From positions 1 to 45,169 of the forward strand of contig JAMPYA010000001.1 in NCBI GenBank assembly GCA_023700885.1: 45,169 nt of DNA, given 5' to 3'. This stretch comes from Flavobacteriaceae bacterium (GTDB taxonomy: Bacteria; Bacteroidota; Bacteroidia; Flavobacteriales; Flavobacteriaceae). The notes below the pieces were generated by a model. It saw nothing but the letters and a program-made list of their open reading frames with translations. It was not told the DNA's origin and did not search any database. The position numbers and the translations under genes were made by a program. Shown here piece by piece: positions 8,342 to 16,281 of the stretch; position 1 is the first letter of the stretch; each line of letters starts with the position of its first letter.

Positions 8342-8947
8342 ATGGCAAGAAGAGAAAACCCTGAAATTAACGCCGGCTCAATGGCCGACATTGCGTTCTT
8401 ACTATTGATATTTTTCTTAGTAACAACTACAATGGATGTTGATTCGGGTATTGCGAGAAAATTACCTGAGAAACCGCCACCAGGATATGTGCCACCAGTT
8501 TTAAAAGAGAAAAACGTTTTTGAGGTAAACATCAATAGAAACAATCAATTTTTGGTTGAAGGCGAATATTTAAATATCGACCAAATAAAAGATGCTGCTA
8601 AAAAGTTTATCAATAATGGTGGAGGAACAAATGAAGTAGGTGAAGAGTGTACTTGGTGTACTGGTGAAAGAGACCCAAGATCTTCTGATCACCCTTCAAA
8701 AGCAATTATTTCAATCCAAAGTGATAGAGCAACTAATTACGGTCCATTTATAGCCGTTCAAAATGAATTAGAGGCTGCTTATACTGAGTTAAGAGATGAA
8801 TTAGGTTTAAAACTGTATGGAAAATCTTTTACAGCTTTGGTGAAAGAATTGCAGAATGATAAAAAAAATGAAGAGTTAAAAGAAAAGGTTGAGAATATTA
8901 AAAATAAATATCCTCAAATTATTTCTGAAGCCGAACCAACAAACTAA
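8342..8947 (+). CDS. exbD: biopolymer transport protein ExbD (first copy, with cysteine-containing insert)
   Basis: This ExbD/TolR protein has one N-terminal membrane helix (about residues 17-32) preceded by INAGSMADIAFLLLIFFLVT, where the conserved aspartate of the family (Asp16) takes part in proton use. At 201 residues it is longer than the usual 140 or so. The extra length is a periplasmic insert holding ECTWCTGERDPRS at about residues 102-115, with a CxxC pair, and a charged C-terminal helix. A second ExbD follows after 11 bases. Two unlike ExbD subunits per operon are common in Bacteroidetes and may form a mixed dimer. Confidence 0.93.
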   Translation: MARRENPEINAGSMADIAFLLLIFFLVTTTMDVDSGIARKLPEKPPPGYVPPVLKEKNVFEVNINRNNQFLVEGEYLNIDQIKDAAKKFINNGGGTNEVGEECTWCTGERDPRSSDHPSKAIISIQSDRATNYGPFIAVQNELEAAYTELRDELGLKLYGKSFTALVKELQNDKKNEELKEKVENIKNKYPQIISEAEPTN

Positions 8948-8958
8948 TAAAGATAGAT

Positions 8959-9432
8959 ATGTCTAAATTTAGAAAGAATAAAAAAGGGTTACCAGCGATA
9001 TCTACAGCTTCATTGCCAGATATTGTATTTATGCTACTTTTCTTCTTCATGGTATCTACAACAATGAGAGAAACGGATTTATTAATTAAAAAACCGTTTT
9101 TACCTAGTGCCAAAGAAGTTAAAAAATTAGAGCAGAAAAGTTTGGTAAGTACTATCTACGTTGGTAAAGCAAAAGATAGTAAGTATGGTGCCGGTGATAA
9201 AATTCAGTTAAATGATAAACTTGCAACTGTTAAAGATGTTAGAGCATTTATTTACTCTGAAAGAGCTAAGCACAATGAAGATGAAGTTCCTTATATGACA
9301 GTATCTATCAAAGCAGATATTAATTCATATGTAGGTACTATTACTGATATCAAAAAAGAATTAAGGGATATTAATGCACTAAAAATTAGTTACTCTAGTA
9401 AAGCGGGTGACATTAAAGATAATTTTAAGTAG
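8959..9432 (+). CDS. exbD: biopolymer transport protein ExbD (second copy)
   Basis: A second ExbD/TolR family protein of 157 residues. The membrane helix is about residues 17-34, with the family aspartate in ASLPDIVFMLLFFFMVSTT. The periplasmic part is the compact ExbD fold and lacks the cysteine insert of the copy upstream. It is the last member of the exbB-exbD unit and is followed by a hairpin terminator. TonB itself is not encoded here. Confidence 0.93.
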   Translation: MSKFRKNKKGLPAISTASLPDIVFMLLFFFMVSTTMRETDLLIKKPFLPSAKEVKKLEQKSLVSTIYVGKAKDSKYGAGDKIQLNDKLATVKDVRAFIYSERAKHNEDEVPYMTVSIKADINSYVGTITDIKKELRDINALKISYSSKAGDIKDNFK

Positions 9433-9457
9433 ATAATATTTTAATTGTATATAGTTT

Positions 9458-9487
9458 AAAAAGGCAATCATTAGGTTGCCTTTTTTT
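9458..9487 (+). terminator. Rho-independent terminator after the exb operon
   Basis: AAAAAGGCAA (9458-9467) pairs with TTGCCTTTTT (9476-9485) around an eight-base loop, followed by T residues. Confidence 0.8.
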
Positions 9488-9542
9488 ATTAATTTAGTAG
9501 AATGAAATATTTACTTTTTCTATTATTATCAAAAAAGATTAA

Positions 9543-10214
9543 ATGAAAATCAGGTTACTTATTTTAGCTCTATTATTTTATTTTGGGGGAATTGCTCAGA
9601 ATAAAACAGATTCACTTTCTAATTATTTAGAAGATCAATTATACTTTTCAATTCATAATAATAATTTAATTAATACTCCTAACGGTTTTAATACCGATGG
9701 ATTTTCTAACGGAATATCCATTGGTTTCATTAAAGATATTCCTCTTAATGATAGACGAAATATTGGACTTGGTATAGGTTTGGGCTACTCAAGTAATACT
9801 TTTAAAAACAATCTTAAAATGATTGAAAATAATGGATTGATTGAATTTTCAATTCTTGATATTGATTATAATTCAAATAAAATTACTACTAAAGCTATTG
9901 AGATCCCTCTAGAATTTAGGTGGAGAACATCTACGCCTGATAAATTTAAGTTTTGGAGAATTTATACAGGAATTAAGGTTTCTTATCACTTAAAAAATGA
10001 ATATTCTTATGTAGATTCATTGGTAAATTATAAGATAAGTAATCCAGAAAAGCTTAATAAATGGCAATATGGTTTAACTTTAAGTGCTGGATATAGTTCA
10101 TTTAATTTATATACTTATTATGGATTAAATCCTTTATATAAAGATGTTAACATCAATAATGATAGCACATCAATCAATGTATTAAAAATAGGTTTAATAT
10201 TCTATATACTGTAG
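9543..10214 (+). CDS. small outer-membrane beta-barrel (porin/PorT-like) protein
   Basis: A 223-residue exported protein with a signal peptide (about residues 1-18, cut after IAQ). The rest alternates hydrophobic and polar residues in strands that end with aromatic residues, and the C-terminus finishes in a strand ending IFYIL, as expected of an eight-stranded outer-membrane barrel. The TTKAIEIPLEFRWRTS stretch resembles the IPL motif of the PorT-like families in Bacteroidetes. No specific function can be given. Its 3' end overlaps the convergent membrane-protein gene by 13 bases, with no terminator between. Confidence 0.75.
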   Translation: MKIRLLILALLFYFGGIAQNKTDSLSNYLEDQLYFSIHNNNLINTPNGFNTDGFSNGISIGFIKDIPLNDRRNIGLGIGLGYSSNTFKNNLKMIENNGLIEFSILDIDYNSNKITTKAIEIPLEFRWRTSTPDKFKFWRIYTGIKVSYHLKNEYSYVDSLVNYKISNPEKLNKWQYGLTLSAGYSSFNLYTYYGLNPLYKDVNINNDSTSINVLKIGLIFYIL

Positions 10215-10807
10215 TAATAGAAAATTCCGTATTGTAATAGAATTCCTATTGTAAAACCTAAATACACTTCTAAATTACTGTGAGCTTTTAGTTTTAAACG
10301 TGAAGTAATAATAATTCCTGCAATTAAAAATAGAATTGAAATTAAGAATATAAGATTCATTCTATATAATTTACTCAATGCTAGAATAACCCCAATAACT
10401 CCACCAATACTTATTGCATGGAGACTTATTTTAAATTTTAATGAAATAAAAAAGTAAGCTATTAGACTTATAAAAGTAATTCCAATAAACATGATTGTTA
10501 AATCTGGTAAAATTCGATAAGAACTCAGAATTTTGGTTGCCGCAAACGCTACAACTAAGAAAAATAATAAAGGCAATTTTCGATCATTCACACTTGGAAT
10601 TTGAAAATTTTCAATGAGTTTAAATTGTTTTAATAACTTTAGAAATAGTAGTGGTGCCAAAACAGTTCCTAAAAAAATATAGGTTAAAATGACTTGAACT
10701 TGATACAAATCTATATTAAGAGGAAAAATCAAAAAATAGAGACAAGTACCAAAAAACGGCATAAAAACTGGATGAAATAAATAGGAAATAAATTTGTAAA
10801 ACCACAT
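10202..10807 (-). CDS. PAP2-like integral membrane protein (degenerate motifs)
   Basis: A 201-residue protein with six likely membrane helices. The second half resembles the PAP2 phosphatase core: KISLHAISIGGVIG sits where PSGH would be, and SRLKLKAHSNLEVYLGFTIG fits the SRxxxxxHxxxD motif except for Glu in place of Asp. The first motif (KxxxxxxRP) is not clear, and the PSGH proline and glycine are lost, so phosphatase activity is uncertain. Flavobacterial relatives are usually listed as membrane or PAP2-superfamily proteins. It starts two bases after rpoN and is probably co-transcribed with it. Confidence 0.7.
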   Translation of the reverse strand: MWFYKFISYLFHPVFMPFFGTCLYFLIFPLNIDLYQVQVILTYIFLGTVLAPLLFLKLLKQFKLIENFQIPSVNDRKLPLLFFLVVAFAATKILSSYRILPDLTIMFIGITFISLIAYFFISLKFKISLHAISIGGVIGVILALSKLYRMNLIFLISILFLIAGIIITSRLKLKAHSNLEVYLGFTIGILLQYGIFYYYSI

Positions 10808-10809
10808 AA

Positions 10810-12267
10810 TTATATTTCTTTACGCAGGCGAGCTACAGGTATATCTAATAATTCTCTATACTTTGCTACGGTTCTTCTTGCAATTGGAAATCCTTTTTCT
10901 TTTAATATTTTAGCTAATTTGTCGTCAGTATGCGGTTTTCTTTTATTTTCATTTTGAACAACATTTTCTAATATATTCTTTATTTCAATTGTAGAAACAT
11001 CTTCACCTTCAGCATTTTTCATAGATTCGGAAAAATAATCTTTTATTAATTTAGTTCCATAAGGCGTGGCAACATATTTACTATTAGCAACTCTTGAAAC
11101 TGTAGAGACATCCATATCAATTTGATCAGCAATATCTTTCAATATCATGGGTCTTAACAAGCGTTCATCACCCGTTAAAAAGTACTCTTTTTGATACTGA
11201 ACAATAGCATCCATAGTAACCAATAAAGTTTGTTGACGTTGTTTAATGGCGTCTATAAACCACTTGGCAGAATCTAATTTTTGTTTGATAAATAAAACTG
11301 CCTCTTTTTGGGATTTTGATTTTTCGCTACTTTCTTTGTAAGAGCGAAGCATATTGCTGTATTCTTGCGACACATGAAGTTCAGGTGCATTTCTAGAGTT
11401 TAAAAAAAGTTCAATTTCATTATCAACAATTCTGATAGTAAAATCAGGAACAATTTGTTCTACCATTTTAACAGTACCAACATATGAAGCTCCAGGTTTT
11501 GGGTTTAATTTTGAGATTTCTGTTATAATATCTCGTAAATCATCTTCATTAATATTGTGTTTAACAAGCAATTTATTGTAATGCTTTTTAGCAAAATGAT
11601 CGAATGAATTTTCAAGAATATCAATTGATAAATCTCGAATTCTTGATTTATTTCTATGTTGAAGTTGAATAATTAAACATTCTTGTAAATCACGTGCTCC
11701 AATTCCTATTGGATCTAATGACTGAATTATTTTCAATAATTTTTCAACTTCATTTACGTCTGAATAGATGTTGAGAGAAAAAGCTAAATCATCTACAACA
11801 TCTGCTAATTCTCTTCTTAAATATCCAGTATCATCTAAACTGCCGATTATAAAGTCAATTATTTGTTCCTCTTTTTCAGTAAATCTATATGAATGTAACT
11901 GAGTTTTTAAATATTGAGTAAAGCTTGTTCCTGCAGCATGAGGCATTTGTTTTTCTTCATCATCAGGAGAATAATTATTAGCATAAAGCTTGTAATCTGG
12001 AATTTCATCATCACTTAAATATTCATCAATATTGATGTTTTCTGTGTTGATGATTTGATTTTCATCTTCATCATATTCTGATTCTGATTGACTTTCATAC
12101 TGATCTTCATCTTCAATTATTTCACTTTCTAAAGCAGGATTTTCTTCAATTTCTTGTTTGATTCTTTGCTCAAATGCTAAAGTAGGTAATTGTATCATCT
12201 TCATCAGCTGAATTTGCTGAGGAGATAATTTTTGAAGTAATTTTTGATGTAGTCCTTGTTTTAACAT
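10810..12267 (-). CDS. rpoN: RNA polymerase sigma-54 factor
   Basis: A 485-residue sigma-54. Region I is the glutamine- and leucine-rich start (LSPQQIQLMKMIQLP) that contacts activators. A very acidic region II spans about residues 45-105. The core-binding and helix-turn-helix regions follow, and the RpoN box ARRTVAKYRE is at residues 463-472, which reads the -24 element. Sigma-54 needs AAA+ activators, and none is encoded in this window. A TATCTTTG box lies six bases before the ATG, so the transcript may be almost leaderless. Confidence 0.97.
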   Translation of the reverse strand: MLKQGLHQKLLQKLSPQQIQLMKMIQLPTLAFEQRIKQEIEENPALESEIIEDEDQYESQSESEYDEDENQIINTENINIDEYLSDDEIPDYKLYANNYSPDDEEKQMPHAAGTSFTQYLKTQLHSYRFTEKEEQIIDFIIGSLDDTGYLRRELADVVDDLAFSLNIYSDVNEVEKLLKIIQSLDPIGIGARDLQECLIIQLQHRNKSRIRDLSIDILENSFDHFAKKHYNKLLVKHNINEDDLRDIITEISKLNPKPGASYVGTVKMVEQIVPDFTIRIVDNEIELFLNSRNAPELHVSQEYSNMLRSYKESSEKSKSQKEAVLFIKQKLDSAKWFIDAIKQRQQTLLVTMDAIVQYQKEYFLTGDERLLRPMILKDIADQIDMDVSTVSRVANSKYVATPYGTKLIKDYFSESMKNAEGEDVSTIEIKNILENVVQNENKRKPHTDDKLAKILKEKGFPIARRTVAKYRELLDIPVARLRKEI

Positions 12268-12273
12268 ATCTCA

Positions 12274-12281
12274 CAAAGATA
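12274..12281 (-). promoter_or_regulatory. -7 box (TATCTTTG) of rpoN
   Basis: On the minus strand this is TATCTTTG, a full TAnnTTTG match, six bases before the rpoN ATG. No TTTG -33 element is seen upstream. If real, the mRNA has almost no leader. Confidence 0.45.
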
Positions 12282-12310
12282 AGAAAAGATGTTAACGATT
12301 GGAATTAAAA

Positions 12311-12342
12311 AAAAAGAGAAAAACCATGGTTTTTCTCTTTTT
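12311..12342 (-). terminator. Terminator after asnS (perfect 16-bp inverted repeat)
   Basis: A perfect inverted repeat with 16-base arms centred on CCATGG. Its outer arms are A- and T-rich, so it can work in either direction. It closes asnS before rpoN. Confidence 0.85.
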
Positions 12343-12360
12343 ATCTGAAGTATTTTAATT

Positions 12361-13794
12361 TTAAAATTCAGCATTTTGTGGTGTTCTAGGAAACGGAATT
12401 ACATCTCTGATATTTCCCATACCGGTAACAAACTGAACTAATCGTTCAAACCCTAAACCAAATCCGCTGTGAACAGCAGTACCAAATTTGCGGGTATCTA
12501 AATACCACCACAATTCTTTTTCATCAATATGATTGGCTTCCATTTTTGCCTTTAAAACATCATAGCGCTCTTCACGTTGTGAACCTCCCACAATTTCTCC
12601 AATTCCAGGAAAAAGAACATCCATAGCTCTAACGGTTTTTCCATCTTCATTTAAACGCATGTAAAATGCTTTAATGGTGGCAGGATAATCAAAAAGTATT
12701 ACCGGGCATTTAAAGTGTTGTTCTACTAAAAAACGTTCGTGTTCACTTTGTAAATCTGAGCCCCATTCTTTAATGATGTATTGAAATTTTTTCTTTTTAT
12801 TTGGAGTAGAATCTATTAATATTTCAATAGCTTCTGTATAACTTACTCGTTTAAAATTATTATTGACAACAAATTTTAATTTCTCTAAAAGTGCCATTTC
12901 AGCACGTTGATTTTGTGGTTTTGATTTATCTTCCTGAATTAAACGTTGTTCTAAAAAGGCCAAATCATCTGCACAATTAATTAAAACGTATTTAATAACG
13001 TATTTAATAAAATCTTCTGCCAAATCCATATTATCCATCAAATCATTGAAAGCTACTTCTGGCTCAATCATCCAAAATTCTGCTAAATGGCGTGATGTAT
13101 TTGAATTTTCTGCTCTAAATGTTGGACCGAAAGTATATACTTTGCTTAAAGCCATTGCAAAAGTTTCGGCTTCTAATTGACCAGAAACCGTTAAGTTGGT
13201 GTTTTTTCCAAAGAAATCTTCAGAGAAATCAATTTGACCACTTTCATTTCTTTTAGGATTGTTTAAATCTAAAGTTGTTACGGTAAACATTTCACCTGCA
13301 CCTTCAGCATCTGATCCTGTAATTATTGGAGTGTGAACATTGTAAAATCCATTATCAGTAAAATACTTGTGAATTGCGTATGATAAAGTTGATCGAACGC
13401 GCATTACTGAGGCAAAAGTATTTGTTCTGATTCTTAAATGGGCATTTTCTCTTAAAAATTCTAAACTGTGATGTTTTGGTTGAATTGGATAAATTTCAGG
13501 ATCAGAATCGCCTAAAATTTTAATTTCAGAAACTTGTATTTCAACAGTTTGTCCTTTTCCTTGGCTTTCAATTAAAGTGCCCTTTACTGCAATTGCAGCT
13601 CCTGTAGTTATTCTTTTTAAAAGTGATTCTTCAAAAGTTTCAAAGTCTACAACACACTGAATATTGTTAAGGGTTGAGCCATCATTTAGCGCAATAAATC
13701 GGTTACTTCTAAATGTTCTAACCCAGCCTTTAACTTTAACTTCGTTAAGAAATTTGTCTGATTTTAATAACTCAGCAATGCTACTTCTCTTCAT
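12361..13794 (-). CDS. asnS: asparaginyl-tRNA synthetase
   Basis: A class IIb aminoacyl-tRNA synthetase of 477 residues that charges tRNA-Asn. The N-terminal OB-fold anticodon-binding domain (about 1-110) opens with VKVKGWVRTFRS. Class II motif 2 (TFRAENSNTSRHLAEFWMIE) and motif 3 (GFGLGFERLVQFVTGMGNIRD) are clear. The TFRAENSNTSRHLAEFWM reading and an insertion in the catalytic domain fit AsnRS better than AspRS. A good -7 box lies 18 bases upstream of the ATG. The presence of AsnRS suggests direct Asn-tRNA charging in this organism. Confidence 0.97.
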   Translation of the reverse strand: MKRSSIAELLKSDKFLNEVKVKGWVRTFRSNRFIALNDGSTLNNIQCVVDFETFEESLLKRITTGAAIAVKGTLIESQGKGQTVEIQVSEIKILGDSDPEIYPIQPKHHSLEFLRENAHLRIRTNTFASVMRVRSTLSYAIHKYFTDNGFYNVHTPIITGSDAEGAGEMFTVTTLDLNNPKRNESGQIDFSEDFFGKNTNLTVSGQLEAETFAMALSKVYTFGPTFRAENSNTSRHLAEFWMIEPEVAFNDLMDNMDLAEDFIKYVIKYVLINCADDLAFLEQRLIQEDKSKPQNQRAEMALLEKLKFVVNNNFKRVSYTEAIEILIDSTPNKKKKFQYIIKEWGSDLQSEHERFLVEQHFKCPVILFDYPATIKAFYMRLNEDGKTVRAMDVLFPGIGEIVGGSQREERYDVLKAKMEANHIDEKELWWYLDTRKFGTAVHSGFGLGFERLVQFVTGMGNIRDVIPFPRTPQNAEF

Positions 13795-13812
13795 TTTATG
13801 TTATTTTAAGTG

Positions 13813-13820
13813 CAAATATA
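13813..13820 (-). promoter_or_regulatory. -7 box (TATATTTG) of asnS
   Basis: The minus strand reads TATATTTG, 18 bases before the asnS ATG, in the 56-base gap after the RND exporter gene. No -33 TTTG is apparent. Confidence 0.5.
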
Positions 13821-13850
13821 TTATTTTGATTGTTTTAAAATAAATTGGTT

Positions 13851-16235
13851 TTATTTTTTGTCAACTTCTTCATCTTCCATTTCAATTAAATCTATTTCTA
13901 TAATTGGTTCTTTTAAAGTTTGCTTATTAGCTATGAATGATTCTAATGAAAGCAATAAGGATGGTAAAAGTAATAAGTTAGACAACATGGCCACTAATAA
14001 TGTTACAGAAACTAAACCTCCTAAAGCAATAGTACCACCAAAACTTGAAACGGTGAAAACCAAAAATCCGAAGAATAAGACTATAGATGTATAAAACATA
14101 CTAATTCCAGCTCCTCTTAAAGATGCAAAAACAGATTTGTTAATTTCCCAATTATTGACGATTAATTCTTGTCTATATTTAGCTAAGAAGTGAATGGTAT
14201 CATCTACAGAAATACCAAATGCAATACTAAAAACTAATATTGTTGATGGTTTTATTGGTATTCCAAAATATCCCATCAAACCGGCTGTAATTAATAGTGG
14301 GATAATATTTGGTATGATTGATATAATTATCATTCTAAAAGAACGAAACATAAATGCCATAAATAGTCCTATTAAAATAATTGCTAACAAAAGAGAGACG
14401 GCTAAATTTTGCACCAAATAGTTCGTTCCTTTTAAAAACACCAATGCTTTTCCGGTCATGATAACACTGTAGCGCTCTTGAGGAAATTCTTTATTGATTA
14501 TACCCCAAAGACGTTCTTCAATTTTATCCATTTTATCTGTACCAATGTCTTTCATAAAAGAGGTAACTCTAACATATCGACCTGTAGAATCGACAAAATT
14601 ATTGAGTCCGTTCATGTCATTCGAAGAATTCTTGATGTATGATAAAATAAAATTCTTTTCAATAGAAGTTGGAAGTTGGTAGTATTTTGGATTTCCATTA
14701 TAGTATGCTTGTTTAGAATATTTTACAGCATTTACAATGGAGATAGGTTTAGATAATTCTGGGATTTCATCAATTTCATCTTGAAGTCTTTCAATCTTTT
14801 TTAAAGTGGAAAGTTTCATTACCCCATTTTTTTCTTTGGTATCGATAAGAATTTCTAAAGGCATAATTCCGCCAAATTCTTTTTCAAAGAAAAGAATGTC
14901 TTTAAAAAACGGTTTACCTTTTGGCATATCTTCAATAATACTTCCAGAAATACGTATCATATAAATTCCAATCATACTAATAATGATAAGAGTTGTAGTT
15001 GTAGCATATATGGCAAAACGATGGTTTTTAACCATTTTTTCCATCCATGAAACTATCCCATCAATCCATTTGCGTTCCAAATGTTTTAAGTGCTTCCGTT
15101 TTGGGATTCTCATAAAACTATATATAATTGGAATTAGTAAAATTGACAATAAGAAAATAGCCATAATATTGATAGAAGCAATAATTCCAAACTCTCTTAA
15201 AAGTTGGCTATTAGTAAACATGAAAGTTGCAAAACCTGATGCTGTTGTTATGTTAGTTAAAAAAGAGGCATTTCCAATTTTAGAAATTACTCTAATTAAC
15301 GATTTAGCCTGATTTCCATGGATTTTAATCTCTTGTTGGTATTTATTGATAAGGAAAATGGCATTTGGAACACCAATTACAATAATTAAAGGCGGAATTA
15401 AAGCTGTTAATACTGTTATTTCATATCGCAATAATCCAATAAAACCGAAAGCCCAAATTACACCAATACTGACAACTAAAAAGGTAATTAAAGTGGCTCT
15501 ATAGGATCTGAAAAAGAAAAAGAAAATCAGTGTAGTAATTAGTAAAGCTAAACCTACAAACATCCCCATTTCATCAATAATATTTTGTGAATTGAGTGTT
15601 CTTATATAAGGCATTCCAGATACATGAACTTTTAAACCAGATTCTTTTTCAAAATTTTCTATCAACGGAATAAATTTATCCATGATAAAGCGTTCCCTAA
15701 TTTTGGTGTTGATGATATCTTTTTTAAGATACATCATGGTTCTAATGGAGCCTGTTTCTTTGTTGTAAATAAAATTATCGTAAAAAGGAAGGTTGTTAAA
15801 CACTTCGTTTTTAAGTTTTTGTATTTCTTCAATAGAATGTATTTCTCCTTCTGCTAATGATTGAGGAACAAATTTTTCTTGTGTTTCATCTTTTACTAAT
15901 TTCTTAATATCAGATAAGGCCACTGTTAATTCAACTTCATCAAAAGTCTTAAGTTTATCAGAAAGTTTTGACCAATGATTAAATTTTTCAGGTGTAAAAA
16001 GTTGTGGATCCTGTACTGCCAGAATAACGATATTTCCTTCTTCGCCAAAGACCTCTAAAAATTTATTATAAGTTATATTTACTTCATGATCTTCAGGCAG
16101 TAAGTTGGCTTCTGTATGCGTAAATTTCATGTACTGCATCTGCGAAGCAAGAAATACAGTTATAATAAATATGACAGCTAAAATTAGGTACCTACTTGTG
16201 AGGATAAATCGTGCAATTCTATTCCAAAAACCCAT
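13851..16235 (-). CDS. RND superfamily (MMPL-type) exporter
   Basis: A 794-residue inner-membrane protein of the MMPL/RND superfamily. It has the duplicated plan: one N-terminal helix (about 12-30), a periplasmic domain, a block of five helices (about 215-375), a single helix (about 410-430) that begins the second half, a second periplasmic domain, and a final five-helix block (about 625-775). The GISVDDTIHFLAKYRQE motif in the last block holds the paired acidic residues typical of proton-driven members. Substrates of bacterial relatives include lipids and hopanoids; this one is unknown. It ends in a charged acidic cytoplasmic tail. A -7 box is found 14 bases upstream. Confidence 0.88.
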   Translation of the reverse strand: MGFWNRIARFILTSRYLILAVIFIITVFLASQMQYMKFTHTEANLLPEDHEVNITYNKFLEVFGEEGNIVILAVQDPQLFTPEKFNHWSKLSDKLKTFDEVELTVALSDIKKLVKDETQEKFVPQSLAEGEIHSIEEIQKLKNEVFNNLPFYDNFIYNKETGSIRTMMYLKKDIINTKIRERFIMDKFIPLIENFEKESGLKVHVSGMPYIRTLNSQNIIDEMGMFVGLALLITTLIFFFFFRSYRATLITFLVVSIGVIWAFGFIGLLRYEITVLTALIPPLIIVIGVPNAIFLINKYQQEIKIHGNQAKSLIRVISKIGNASFLTNITTASGFATFMFTNSQLLREFGIIASINIMAIFLLSILLIPIIYSFMRIPKRKHLKHLERKWIDGIVSWMEKMVKNHRFAIYATTTTLIIISMIGIYMIRISGSIIEDMPKGKPFFKDILFFEKEFGGIMPLEILIDTKEKNGVMKLSTLKKIERLQDEIDEIPELSKPISIVNAVKYSKQAYYNGNPKYYQLPTSIEKNFILSYIKNSSNDMNGLNNFVDSTGRYVRVTSFMKDIGTDKMDKIEERLWGIINKEFPQERYSVIMTGKALVFLKGTNYLVQNLAVSLLLAIILIGLFMAFMFRSFRMIIISIIPNIIPLLITAGLMGYFGIPIKPSTILVFSIAFGISVDDTIHFLAKYRQELIVNNWEINKSVFASLRGAGISMFYTSIVLFFGFLVFTVSSFGGTIALGGLVSVTLLVAMLSNLLLLPSLLLSLESFIANKQTLKEPIIEIDLIEMEDEEVDKK

Positions 16236-16249
16236 TCTATATTTTTTTG

Positions 16250-16257
16250 CAAATGTA
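16250..16257 (-). promoter_or_regulatory. -7 box (TACATTTG) of the RND exporter gene
   Basis: The minus strand reads TACATTTG, a full TAnnTTTG match, 14 bases before the ATG. No -33 TTTG at the usual distance. Confidence 0.45.
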
Positions 16258-16281
16258 CAAAATTTGGTATAAGTGTTGGCG

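Noticed and set aside
12311..12342. The CCATGG-centred 16-bp inverted repeat as a protein-binding operator
   Set aside because: Its long A/T arms and position directly after asnS fit a transcription terminator better.
13810..15312. Several plus-strand open frames across the RND exporter gene
   Set aside because: They lie antisense to a well-supported 794-residue gene and show low-complexity translations.
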